Below the pieces are notes generated by a model, which worked only from the letters and a program-made list of their open reading frames with translations, made no database searches and had not been told where the DNA came from. Shown here piece after piece: positions 18,944 through 30,110 of a stretch of 64,000 bases of DNA. Positions within the stretch are counted from its first letter, which is position 1. The number at the start of each line of letters is the position of its first letter. The stretch is from Chionoecetes opilio (Eukaryota > Arthropoda > Malacostraca > Decapoda > Majidae), in contig JACEEZ010020423.1 of assembly GCA_016584305.1 (NCBI GenBank), forward strand, positions 256,501 through 320,500, given 5' to 3'. The translations under genes were made by a program, and so were the position numbers.

Positions 18944-21390
18944 GACGAGAGCGGTTGGACTGGGAAGTCTAGTGTAGAGAGAGAGAAGGGGAAGGCTTGG
19001 CTCCTTCCTCGACCCCGTCATCACAGATTTGCCAGAAGAAGTGATCACCTGCCTCCCCCTGGGTATGGTTGGATCATCGGACCACTCTGCCGTACTCACC
19101 ACCATCAGCACCACTGTGGTACGCGACGAGGCTACTGCCCGAGTCAACTGGCTTTGGTCTCGTGGAGATCGGGACAGCCTAAAAGAAAACTTGGACTCCA
19201 TTGTGTGGAACGGAGCTTCTCCACGGCGACGTTAACACACAAGTGGAGACCTTCACCAACCTCCTCCTATCCCTCCAGAAAAACCATATACCCAGCCAAA
19301 CCTACAAATCCAAACCCCATGATCAGTCCTGGTTTGGTTTTCAGTGTAGGAGAGCCGCTGACAACAAGAGCAGGGCCTGGCTGCGGTACAAGTCCCACCC
19401 CTCCCAACTCAACAAACATCGGTACAAAGAAGCCTGCAAGACCATGTGTCAGGTCCAAAAGCAGGCCATACAACGCTGGAGAGAGGACTTAAAGGTCAAG
19501 TACAGCGGCCATTCAGTGAGTAGTAAGGAGTGGTGGTGTGGAGTGAAGCAGCAGCAAGGCCTCTTTGCTGACAACACCATTCCGCCGCTCACCAGACCAA
19601 ACGGGTCAGTGGCTGTCCGCGACAAGGACAAGGCTGAGCTGTTGGCAGCTCATTTTTCTTTTAAAATGTCGGTGCCAGACCCCTCACGCGAGCCCCCAGA
19701 GATACCATCCCTCACCAGGGCCTCTCTGGAGAGTCTCGCAGTTAACAATAAGGAAGTAGAACATCAGCTGCGGCAAATAGATCCCAAGAAGGCGCTAGGG
19801 CCCGACAACATCAGCCCTCACCTACTAAAGGGATGTGCTGCCCAGCTCGCTCCACCACTCACCATCATCTTCAACAACATTCTTTCCTCGTGCAAGTGGC
19901 CCACGCAATGAAAGAGGCAAGAGTGGTGGCCATCCACAAAAAAAAACAGCAAACGGGACCCAAAGAACTACCGCCCAATTTCCCTTCTCACCACTGTTGG
20001 GAAAATCCTGCAGTCCCTCATCACCGCCATGATCAACACCTTCTTGGACGCCCACCATCTCCTCAACTCCAAGCAGTTTGGTTTCAGGCAGGGAAGGTCA
20101 GCTGCAGACCTGCTCCTCCTTCAGTCTGCTTCCTGGAACCACTCGCTGGATAGAGGAATGGACACCTTTGTCGTGGCTTTGGACATCGCCGGAGCCTTTG
20201 ACAGGGTGTGGCACCGAGGTCTCGCTGCCAAGCTGAGGAGCCTGGGAGTGCGCGGCGCCCTACTGCAGCTCATCCAGGACTACCTTCAAGACAGGACCTT
20301 ACGGGTGGTGATCAACGGCCACACTTCCAACCAGCAACCCATCCACGCCAGCGTCCCGCAGGGCAGCGTACTCGGGCCTCTTCTGTGGAATGTCTATTAC
20401 AATGACATTCTCCAGCTCATTCCTGAGGCCCAGGCCTACGCTGATGACTGCACCCTTGCCTTCCCCTGTGACAACGTGACTGGCAGGACACGGTGTGCCG
20501 CATCAACCTGGCATTGGACAAAAATCGTCACCTGGAGTAGTCGATGGCAGGTCAGCCTGGCCCCTGACAAAACCCAGGCTCTGCTTATCTCCCGCAGGCA
20601 AGACATCACCAACCTGCCTGCACTGGACATACGGCTTGAGGGCAGATCATTCCCCCTTCAGAGATCCATCTCCATCCTTGGGGTGGAGTTTGGACGCGGG
20701 GACTGACCTTCACCAGTCATGCCAGGAGAGTAGCTAAAAACTCGGCCTGGAGACTCAGCTGTGTCCGGCGCATCTCCCACTTTCTAGATGCCAAGGGGGT
20801 TGAGGTTCTGTACAAGGCTCAGGTACGTCCCCTAATGGAATACTCCCCCCTAGCGTGGTCTTCCTGCCCGCCCTCTTACTTGGCCACACTAGACCGCGTC
20901 CAGAGAAGAGCCCAGCGATTGGTTAGAGATAAACGTCCCCACCACGCGCCTGACTCCTTCCAACCCCTCCAGAAGCGCAGGGATGTGGCAGGTTTATGTG
21001 TCATGCACAAGGCACTAAATCTCCACACGCCCCACCTGGCAGCCATCAAGCTCCCCAGGCCCCCGCCGCCCCTTCACTCCACCCGTGTCGCCCCACACAG
21101 GCAGGAGCAAGTGACTGTGCCCTTCTCCAGGACAGAGCACCACCTACGTTCCTTCTTACCCCGCTACGGCCGTCTGTGGAACCAGTTAGTTCACCAAACC
21201 GACCTCCACCACCACGCCTCGCTACAAGACTTTAAGCGGGGGGTGAACAGCTGGTTGATGGCCTAATTTATTATTAAATATAAAATGTCTTTTTTATATT
21301 ATATGTAGCTATAGATAGCTCTAGTGCAAAACCTAGAGCTTTAGCTATAATAACATCAAATGTACTAACAGTTTAAATAAAAAAAAATAA
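18944..21390 (+). pseudogene. Jockey-like LINE, 5' truncated
   Basis: The sequence enters near the C-terminal end of the endonuclease (DPVITDLPEEVITCLPLG, then GSSDHSAVL, the SDH motif). It continues with a linker and then the reverse transcriptase: KQFGFRQGRSAADLLL, VVALDIAGAFDRVWH (motif A Asp present), QGSVLGPLLWNVYYNDIL, AYADDCTLAF (YADD box present). The post-RT region has RPLMEYSPLAW and LDRVQRRAQRL, ending WLMA near 21265. Frames break near 19230, 19910 and 20700. An A-rich tail (21378-21402) marks the 3' end. It starts 3 bases after the TA-flanked element. Confidence 0.85.
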
Positions 21391-21850
21391 AAAAATAAAA
21401 AGAGAGAGACAGAGAGACAGAAAAAGAGAGGTAAAGTGTGGTGAGGAGAGAGAGAGAGGGGGGGGGGAAGAAGGAGGAATTTGAGAGATAAGGAATATAG
21501 GGAGTTGTGGTGAGGTCAGATGTCACCGGGGGAGGTTGGCGGGGGGAGAGAGGGAGGCAAGAGGTTAGTTTTTCTGCATTTGGTTGGAGAGAGAGAGAGA
21601 GAAAAAAAAAAGAAAAAAAGAGAGAAAAAAAAAAAAAGGTAATGCATACACTGTCCCCCCTCCTTCCTCCCTCTTTTTCCCCCTCCTTCCCCTCCTTCCC
21701 CTCCACCTCCTTGTGGTCGAGAGAGAGAGAGAGAACTTGTGGTCGAGAGAGAGAGAGGAAAAAAAAAAGAGCGAGAAGGATATGAGTCTCCCATCTCTCC
21801 CTCCGTTTTCTTCATACACTCCACGTATTTTTTTCCCATTTTCATGATCG
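21390..21850. repeat. GA- and A-rich low-complexity block
   Basis: Purine-rich sequence with GAGAGA runs, AAAAAAAAAGAAAAAAAGAG and a pyrimidine-rich CCTCCTTCC segment. The open frames on both strands here are composition artefacts. Confidence 0.85.
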
Positions 21851-22059
21851 CACCGATGACGATGCCCGTAAGCTCCTCCCTTATGCGCGTGGGTTTACTC
21901 TGTATATGGTACTCTGCCGTAGATAACAGTAAAGTCGCCAGGGGGGAGATGCTCGAAAGAGTTACGGGCCCGTAAGTATTACCCTAGGGGACTTTTACCT
22001 CGTAGTGCCTCTACGGGTGATGCTCAAACCGTTTTCTCACTTGCTACGGGACCGCGAGG
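21851..22059. other. Short unassigned stretch with a solo MITE end
   Basis: Contains CCGTAGATAACAGTAAAGTC at 21918-21937, the terminus of the TA-flanked MITE family, without a partner end nearby. The rest is unassigned. Confidence 0.6.
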
Positions 22060-23254
22060 CTAATGCGGGGTTCAGACTACACGTAATTGCTACGTCCGTC
22101 TTGCCAACGTGACGTCATCCTGACGTCACTTCCTGCTTGTGTGACCTTGAAAGACGTGCGTCTCGAGGCAAAAGAATAGACTACCTTAGTGAGCTCGATC
22201 TGTCATCTGGTGGCCATCTGGGAACTACACGCGGAGCTAGAATGTCGGGTTTCGGGGTGTCGGGCTCGATTTATTTTCTATTTTTCCCTACCAAACCAGC
22301 TACAATTAAGTGTTGTCATGGTCAACATAGGCTTATGCAAAATGGAAATATACGAGTTTTACATTATTCATGGCGTTATAATCAGGGCTTGAAAACGAAA
22401 TAATTTTTCAAACGGTTCGTTCCGATCAGAAACAGTATTATTAACGTTTCGTTTTTCGTTCCTCCTCCAAACATAACGTTTCTGAACCGGTTAGAACGAA
22501 ATGAAAACCGGTTAGAACGTTATTCTCAAACCATGTAATGAATATGCTATTAGCCCTAATAAATAATAATGCCTATACATGACTACATTTTTATAGATGG
22601 TAATAAAGCCATACATTTCATGGTGCATATCCAACAAAATCAAACCCTTAGATGTCGTAAGAACTATATTATTATACGACTTAAATAACGCAACACATTT
22701 ACATATACAATACAGGAAGCGTAGTGTAGGAGTATGCAATCTCAGTCGTCGTAAAGACATGAATCACTAATTATGAATCACTAATTATTTATTAATATTA
22801 TATATGGTAAAACTTTATTAAGTCGTAATATCACCAACCCACTAATTAAGTAAACCTAATCAATGAAGTCAATGACTACATGTGGTACTCCAAGGACACG
22901 AACTTAGGACACTCACATCGAAATTTGGCGCACCAAGCATTAGGCTATGAACACAGTTAAAAATTTAAGCACATACTCACGATATATAATCCCTTTTCGA
23001 ATACTGGATATTAATCTAAGCATATTCTTAAACCAAATTGCAGTATAATAGTTTAACGATTGCACGATTGGAAGGTGTAATAAAATAAGGGAACGTGATG
23101 CATATCACGAAGACATAAATTCATAATTATATAAGGTAAAAAATAGTTATTCTTCACATAAATGAAAAGTGGTGCATATGATACTATTTGAAACAAAACC
23201 ACATCTTCAATTGCCAAGTGAACAAATACAGTACACTTAATTAATGTATGTATG

Positions 23255-24044
23255 TCTATAATAATATAAGCGAAAGTGTGTGTGTGTGTGTGTCTGTCTG
23301 TCCGCTCTGGGTGCCGCCCCCTGTGGCGGAATCCCCTCATATGGCACAGTTTTGGAATCGGGTCGACCAGGGGAAGGTTTTAAGCCCACTTATGAGATGA
23401 TCCGATCACTTTTTTTTTCTTTTTTTTTTAGCAGCCTATTAGCGAGAATTGTGGAAAAAAAGTGGCTTGCGAGAATTGAGGAAACCTTGATGTAGGGTGA
23501 TGGATAATGGGTGAGTGAATGGGTGGGGTGATGGGTAATGGGTGTGGGGTGATGGGTGAGTGAATGGGTGGGGGGTGATGGGTTGGGGGTGATGGGTGAT
23601 GGGTGAGGGAATAGGTTGGGGGTGATGGGTAATGGGTGAGTGAATAGGTGTGTGGTGATGGTTAATGGGTGAGTGAATGGGTGGGGGGTGATGGGTAATG
23701 GGTGAGTGAATGGGTGGGGGGTGATGGGTAATGGGTGAGTGAATGGGTGGGGGTGATGGGTAATGGGTGAGTGAATGGGTGGGGGGTGATGAGTAATGGG
23801 TGAGTGAATGGGTGGGGGGTGATGGGTAATGGGTGAGTGAATGGATTGGGGGTGATGTGAATGGGTTGGCGTTAATATACATTTCTACATCCATGATTTC
23901 ATGAAAGTTAGAAGGGGCTATCTGGAGAGTCTGTGTTTGGTGGGCCGAAGGCCCACCAAACGCAGGTGGTGGGCCGAAAGCCCACCAATAGCCCTCCGCA
24001 GGAGCTAGCCAAAAAGTCCGCCCGGAGGGCGGCTTTGCGGCTAG
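23255..24044 (+). mobile_element. Helitron-like non-autonomous element
   Basis: Begins TCTATAATAATATAAGCGAAAGTGTGTG followed by TCTGTCTGTCCGCTCTGGG, a layout common to arthropod Helitron 5' ends. It ends with a GC-rich hairpin (CCGCCCGGAGGGCGG, 24019-24033) and then CTAG (24041-24044) followed by T. Two more perfect hairpins (GGTGGGCCGAAGGCCCACC and a sister) lie near 23938-23990. The left neighbour base is G rather than the usual A. No Rep/helicase coding. Confidence 0.7.
23490..23880. repeat. Minisatellite GGGTGATGGGTAATGGGTGAGTGAAT
   Basis: About 13 degenerate copies of a roughly 30-base unit built from GGGTGATGGGTAATGGGTGAG and TGAATGGGTGGGG. It is located inside the Helitron-like element. 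Confidence 0.9.
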
Positions 24045-25081
24045 TAATACATATGTATTTACTTAAATCATTTGGCTACTGGAAGTGAAAATGGATTAGT
24101 GACCAAATATGGCATGGAACGAAAAAATAACGTTATTAACCGGTTACAGGGATTTCAAAATAGCGTTTTTGCTCAGTAACAGTAAACATGATAACGTTTT
24201 CGTTTCCGTTTTTGTTCCGAGCATAATTTCGTTCGTTTCGGTTTTCGTTTTCGTTCCCTTAAACCGTTTCCAAGCTCTGGTTATAATGAGGTTTGTTGGC
24301 AAAATAGAAGCATTCGATCACAGGTGTCCTACAACATTCTACTAAATACTGTAAAGGAATGCTTCAAGGCGGGTGCATGGGTTAATATTACCTTCTCTTT
24401 GCATACATGGGGGTAATATTAACCCATGCACCCGCCTTGAAGCATTCCTTTGCAGTATTTAGTAGAATGTTGTAGGACACCTGTGATCGAATGCTTCTAT
24501 TTTGCCAACAATCCTCATTATAACGCCATGAATAATGTAAAACTCGTATATTTCCATTTTGCATAAGCCTGTGTTGACCATGACAACGCTTAATTGTAGC
24601 TGGTTTGGTAGGGAATAATAGAAAATAAGTCGAGCCCGGCACCCCGAGACCCGACATTCTAGCTCCGCGTGTAGTTCCCAGACGGCCACCAGATGACAGA
24701 TCGAGCTCACTAAGGTAGTCTATTGGAGCCTCCAGATCTTTTGGCGGGCTGCGTGAGCGGTGGTGCCACAATCTATAGAACATTATACGTAACTAAGTTT
24801 TGCAATATCAAAATAATGCTGTTTCCAAGGTCTGATTTAAAATATATTTATTATCAGTGATTCTGAAAGACAATATTAGTAGTGGAAGACATACATGATG
24901 TGAAAATATTGTGTTCCGCTGCTTGAAGGCGGAACAGCGACACCGCTGCTTGAATATAAGCTCCACCAACACCACTACCTCTGTGTATTTTAATGCGTTA
25001 TTTTTCGTGTTCTCTAGTTCTAACCCTCTCACGTGCCCCTCTAGTAGCTACTATATCTCCTATATCCGCTACTGCCTCCAA

Positions 25082-25404
25082 CAGGGAGGCGGTAGCGGAG
25101 TGGTTAGCGTCTCCGACTGGCGTTCTCGGTGACCCGAGTTCGATTCCCGAAGAAAACCGAAACCTTTCTGCACCGTCGAGTGGCCTAAGAACACCCACAT
25201 GCCCTGCCCATCAACTCTACCTTCGATTGCGAGTGCATCGGAGGACACAGGGGGGCGGCATGAGCCTCTACAGGCGTCACTATAAAAATCCTGCCTGCGC
25301 CACCACGGGCGAGGACCAACCATCACAGCCCTCAAGTGAACCACCTCCAGAGCCTACCATCCGAGCCCTGGGTCACCACTGCCTACAGGCGCAATAGGCA
25401 CAAA

Positions 25405-25436
<32 letters not shown>
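25082..25436 (+). mobile_element. tRNA-derived SINE, copy 1
   Basis: GGGAGGCGGTAGCGGAGTGG starts a tRNA-like head with A box (TAGCGGAGTGG) and B box (GAGTTCGATTCC, about 25137), followed by a body with CTGCACCGTCGAGTGGCC and a pure A tail of 28 (25408-25435). A second copy is at 57901 and a headless relative near 38320. Pol III transcription is inferred from the boxes. It is nested in element C. Confidence 0.85.
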
Positions 25437-25439
<3 letters not shown>

Positions 25440-25845
25440 CCATCCTTCCTACAGCATCACGCTACGCCACCAACACCCTCTACAGGCCGTGTAATAGGTA
25501 GTAATTATTAGTGACTTGAAAAATACCGCCACGACTGCGATATGTGGCAACACTTGTGGACCCCGCTATACAGATTCCACTTGTACCCTTTACAAGAGCC
25601 TGTTGTCAGGGGATTGTAGCGCTAATAGGTAGGCCAGGGAGTGAAGGGGGATATAGTGAAGGGAGTAATAGGTGTGTCATGGGTACAAAAGGGAGGAAGT
25701 AAGGAAAGCAAGGCGGTTTTATACTGTAATTTTTTTCTGATATGAGCGAGCGGGAGTGATCGACCAGTGAGACGAGGTAACGTCACGGTGACGTCACGAT
25801 AACAAGACGGACGTAGCAAAAACGTGAAGTGTGAACCGGGCCTAA

Positions 25846-27491
25846 AGGCCCCCATCCACGGTGCGATCTGGTCGTACGACCATCGGACAGATCTGGTTGG
25901 ATCCAACCAGATTGGATCGTGAGTGGGGTGATTTTGGTCTGTCCGACCGACTGACAGCTGGTCGGATGCGACCAAGCAGTGTTTGGTTTTTAGATCCGAC
26001 AGATCATCCGGTTCAGACCGGATCGCACCATGAGTGTGCTGATCGTGAGGCCAGCCGTCAGTTTCGCCACTGACAGCGTCGCGAGAGGACTACCAAGATG
26101 AATATTGTTTCTTTAATGAGAAGCACTTTTGGACAGAATTCATCCAATTATATAGAAACTGAATGTTTGTGGGAAATAAAAAGCAAAGAGTAAATGGATA
26201 AATTTAAGAAAAATGCAACTTATGAGTATATAGGTGTCCTGCACGTGACATCACAGCCCTTGTTGTGGCTGCGACAGGCGCGGGAAATGCGAGCTGGAGG
26301 ATCAACAAACTCCACTTGCCGCCCGTGTTTGCCAGCTTATGGTAATTTTCCCCTACCAAATATATGTTTATCAGTATAAAAGATATACTGTCATCTTCGG
26401 AAATGTTTGTTCTATAATATTATCAAATAAAAAACCGTAAAACACACTAAAGAAAGGCCATTATGAGACTCTCAAGAAATATGCATGAACTTAATATTCA
26501 CCAACTCCAGCTCCCATTTAATATTTTGCTCGAACACTTTTTACATGGACAATGTCAATAGAAGCGGAATTTCATTAGCTTTCCATTGATATATTTCGTT
26601 ATCTGATAAATAAATTAGAACCATGCATAAATTAGCGTTAACTAAATAAATAACATCATGATATGGGGTAATTTTTCCCGATTGATGATGTTATTTATTT
26701 AGTTAACGCTAATTTATACATGGTTCTAATTCATTTATCAGATAACGAAATATATCAATGGAAAGCTAATGAAATTCCGCTTCTATTGACATTGTCCATG
26801 TAAAAAGTTTTCGAGCAAAATATTAAATGGGAGCTGGCGCTGATGAATATTAAGTTCATGCATATTTCTTGAGTCTCATAATGGCCTTTCTTTAGTGTGT
26901 TTTACGGTTTTTTATTTGATAATATTATAGTAAAAACATTTCCGAAGACAACAGTATATCTTTTATACTGATAAACATATCTTTGGTAGGGGAAAATTAT
27001 CATAAGCTGGCAAACACGGGCGGCAAGTGGATTTTGTTGGTCATCCAGCTCGCTCCGACGGGCGGCATTTGGCTTGAAGACGGCGGCATTTGGCTTGAAG
27101 ACGCTAGGTCGTGACGTCAGTGCAAGACACCTATTGGTAGAGAAACTCGAGGAGCGACAGTGAGCGAGTGAGGCTAATGTTGAAACAGTAAAAAAAAAAA
27201 AAAAAAAATATATGAGAAGTGTGTGCCGGAAATATATTAAGAAAATAACTGCCTCTGTGAAATTTAGTGTGAACGCGGATGTTTACGCTCCTAAGTTGTG
27301 GTATCAGATTCCATCAAAAGTAATTCGATCCTCGTTGCATAGACCCATCATGAGAACCACTCTCCACCGTTTCTATCACCAACTGAACTGGTCTTGAGGT
27401 GCGGTCGGATCGTTAGTGGGTGGTAGGAAATCCATCGGATCAGGTCTGTCGGATCAGATCGTACGACCAATCGTACCGTGGATGGGGGCCT
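25846..27491. mobile_element. Inverted-repeat element B, Harbinger-like
   Basis: The ends AGGCCCCCATCCACGGTGCGAT and (reverse complement) AGGCCCCCATCCACGGTACGAT are near-identical, flanked by TAA (25843-25845, 27492-27494). The left TAA also serves as the right flank of element C. Its interior holds a long palindrome (26230-27130) and an A-run near 27190. No transposase was identified. Confidence 0.85.
26230..27130. repeat. Palindrome with about 430-base arms inside element B
   Basis: The arms meet at a loop of about 24 bases near 26658-26681. TTAACTAAATAAATAACATC on the left is mirrored by GATGTTATTTATTTAGTTAA on the right, and the arms run outward through GGTGTCTTGCAC / CTGCACGTGACATCAC-type segments. 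Arm identity is high near the loop, lower at the outer ends. Confidence 0.9.
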
Positions 27492-28646
27492 TAAGGGTGG
27501 TCGGGAGCACCCTTAACTCCCTAAAGGCGGCGTCACACTAGCACTTCTTTCGTCTAGTTAGACGATCTCCGTTGGTTTTTTCTCACTCTGACTAGTTAAG
27601 GCGGCGTCACACTAGCACTTTTCCGTCCATTATTTCCAGCAACTTTCTAAAAACTAACAATTTTTTACTGCAAGCCGTCACACACACAATCGTTTGCCTG
27701 CACTACCAGTCAGCTGTTCCTGCGACTGTAAATAAACATGGCTCCGACGCCAGGGCAGGCTAGAGTACCTTAGGGCAGGCTATCGCTGGTATACACTTAA
27801 TTATGTGTATTATCAATCGTAGACGCGCCAAACAAGTTAAAATACATAGCTACACATATATACATAAAAACAGTAATAGATGAGCGGGCATCAGCCCGCC
27901 GCTGGAGCCGCAGCAACAGTCAGGTCACAGGTGGGCGGGGCGTGAGGTCACTCCTGCTCCTTATTTATGAGAAATTCTTCTGAACTACGTGTCCACAGCA
28001 TTTCGTCTATAATTACAAGTTGAAGTCTTGAAGAGTGAGAAACGATTTTTGAGTGTGTCTTGAAAAATATACACAACAATCGAGTCATGCGAGCGACTGT
28101 TGCCTGTTTTATAAAACTGGCTTTTAAATGTATCTACATGTGCAATACTCACTTGAATATTTATTTCTCATACTTTCAAATGTATTGAATTATATTTTGC
28201 AAAAAAATCCTGATTTATATCGAATATCTTTAAAGTAATCACTATGGATTTTGATTTGACTATGAAAGTTGTCTTCAACTTTCCATATGAAGACGATCAC
28301 GATCGTCTGACTCAGACTGACTGATTCAGACGGACTAACTAGTCAGAGCGAGAAAAAACCAACGGAGATCGTCTAACTAGCAGAGCTGGGCGGAGCGCAA
28401 ACGAAAGCGCATATGCGCAAAAGCGCAATTTGCGCTCCATATAAAATATTTGCGCTTTGCGCTTTGCGCAAAACGCCGAAAATTTGCATTTTTGGAGTTT
28501 GCGCTCTCGATATTTTATAAGTCCGCAAATGCGCAAACTTAGCAGAAAAACTTTGCCGAGAAACTCAAATGACGTAAAATCAAAAAATTAAAAGATCCGT
28601 CAAATATAGCATTTATATTTAAGTTTACTTTTTATTTAAAAAACGC

Positions 28647-29030
28647 TGCAGAAAAGAGCAAGCTCATGCCACGGTCGAGTGTGGCACAGAGAGCTGCAAG
28701 CAGTGCGAGCTGGACGGGGACGTGGACGAGGAACTGGAGAAGAACTTGCACTCCTGGACCCAGCTGGACGTCCAGGATAACGTGCCTCTGTCACCTGACA
28801 TGTTTCCCATGGAGCACAGGCAGATCTGGGTGGACCTGTTCATCAGGTACAACACTCCAGTGCCCTCCTCAGCGGCGATAGAGCGGCTGTTCAGCATGGG
28901 CTCAGACGTCATGAGGCCGAAGCGATCGAGTCTGACGGCCAAGAACTTCGAGAAGCTGGTGTTCCTCAAGGGTAACATGAACCTCCTCAAGGCTCGGTGG
29001 GAGCTGGAGGACAGTGACGAGGAGGACTAA
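28647..29030 (+). pseudogene. hAT transposase C-terminal dimerisation region
   Basis: A frame reading ESCKQCELDGDVDEELEKNL, then DNVPLSPDMFPMEHRQIW, then TPVPSSAAIERLFSMGSDV, MRPKRSSLTAKNFEKLVFLK and a stop after DSDEED. The SSAAIERLFS and LTAKNFEKLVFLK blocks are hallmarks of the hAT C-terminal dimerisation domain (Dimer_Tnp_hAT). The RNase H-like catalytic part is missing upstream, so it is a fragment that cannot act alone. An acceptor-like CTGCAG precedes the segment. Confidence 0.85.
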
Positions 29031-29226
29031 TATTAGTATTGTGTATTTTTATTTTTCAACTATTTTGTGTTGTTTTGACAGTATTGTCTTATTTTTTATA
29101 TAAACTTGTGTTCAATAAATGCTTCAAATACTGTAAACATTCAATCTTTTAATCATTTATACACTTTATAGTAATTTAACATAGATTTTTTCAGTTTGCA
29201 GACAAAAAAATGAGGTTTGCGCTTTA

Positions 29227-29880
29227 CCGTAGATAACAGTGAAGTCGCCACCTGCAGTGAAGTCGCCAGGCGCCAAATATTACGAATTATAGCATCACTA
29301 CTGATTTTTATGTGCCACTGAAGATGTTACACAGTAGTTTATATCATGGCTGTATAATCTTTTGTTTTTGTATCGCATTGTATCTGCAAATATAACTGTT
29401 GCGCATTTTGTTTCTCACGTTTTTCTTCGCGCGATGACAGACAGTAAACAATAGCTTTTCGGGCGACAGGACGCAGACTTGCCAGATCTTTCAAACTTGA
29501 ATAGAATTTATTTTCACGTTGGCAGAGGAATTTTTATATATCCAAGCATTTTCCGCAGCTAATATATATACAGACTTGTTTTACTTTACCTCTAATTTCC
29601 CTGAATTCCCCAGAGTGGCGACTCAACTGTTGGGTTAAAATACTAGGTGGCGACTTTACTGTAGTAGGTATAGTGAGGTCGCCACTCGGTTTTATTTTTG
29701 TCATTTGTTCATTTATAGCCCTAATATGACACAGATGAAGACACAAAATGACACAGACTTTCCAGATAGACCCTTCTAACTTTCCTGAAATCATGGATGT
29801 ACAAATGTAAGTATTAACGCCACCACACGTCTGTAAATAACAAAGAAACGTAGAACTGGCGACTTCACTGTTATCTACGA
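29227..29880. mobile_element. TA-flanked inverted-repeat element, copy 2
   Basis: 654 bases between TA dinucleotides. Ends CCGTAGATAACAGTGAAGTC and GACTTCACTGTTATCTACGA. The right half shares a long block with 18660-18941 (GACACAGATGAAGACACAAA). Internal GGCGACTTTACTG motifs repeat. Inserted into the hAT remnant. Confidence 0.9.
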
Positions 29881-30110
29881 TAACTTTTATGTTTGCGCTT
29901 TAATTTTTTTTATTTGCGGTCTAGTTTTTTTTTGCGCTAGAAATTTGCGCTTTTGCGCTTGCGCTTCGCCTTTTTTCGAGAATTTTGCGCTTTTGCGCTT
30001 TGCGGACTCGATCGCGAAAATTTGCGCTTTGCGCTTTGCGGACTAAGGAAAAAAAATTGCGCGCCCAGTTCTGCTAACTAGACGGAAAAAGTGCTAGTGT
30101 GACGCCGCCT

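Larger units (their letters stand above)
22375..24287. mobile_element. hAT-type element nested in element C
   Basis: The exact 8-base duplication GTTATAAT lies at 22375-22382 and 24280-24287. The ends are CAGGGCTTGAAAACGAAA and (reverse complement) CAGAGCTTGGAAACGG, followed by subterminal AACGTTTCGTTTTCGTT-type repeats on both sides. No transposase frame. It interrupts the left palindrome arm: removing it restores continuity with the right arm. A Helitron-like unit is nested inside. Confidence 0.9.
22060..25845. mobile_element. Harbinger-like foldback element C, heavily nested
   Basis: CTAA flanks the element at 22060-22063 and 25842-25845. Its ends are imperfect inverted repeats sharing GGTTCA, CACGT and TTGCTACGTCCGTCTTG, then TGACGTCA. 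The long inner arms (22183-22382 plus 24280-24392 against 24413-24725) are near-perfect palindromes, with a 20-base loop at 24393-24412. A hAT sits in the left arm, a SINE in the right half. Harbinger-type assignment rests on the 3-4 base TAA-type duplication and GC-rich ends only. Confidence 0.7.
28373..30081. mobile_element. hAT transposon remnant with 8-bp duplication
   Basis: CTAACTAG duplicates at 28373-28380 and 30074-30081. Termini CAGAGCTGGGCGGAGCGCAA and (reverse complement) CAGAACTGGGCGCGCAATTT, followed by dense GCGCTTTGCGC/AAATTTGCGC subterminal repeats. It contains a transposase C-terminal segment (28647-29030) and is itself split by a TA-flanked MITE at 29227-29880. Confidence 0.9.
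27525..30110. mobile_element. Inverted-repeat element A with nested hAT
   Basis: The left end AGGCGGCGTCACACTAGCAC and right end (same when reverse complemented) frame the element. The arms continue as GTCTAGTTAG and ACGATCTCCGTTGGTTTTTT. The hAT copy (28381-30073) split the right arm at CTAACTAG. A second solo copy of the same terminus occurs at 27598. The flanking bases are TAA on the left and TTA on the right, so the target duplication is imperfect. Confidence 0.75.

Noticed and set aside
25082..25160. Functional tRNA gene
   Set aside because: A and B boxes are present, but the copy has a long body and an A tail, with a second copy at 57901. It is a SINE.
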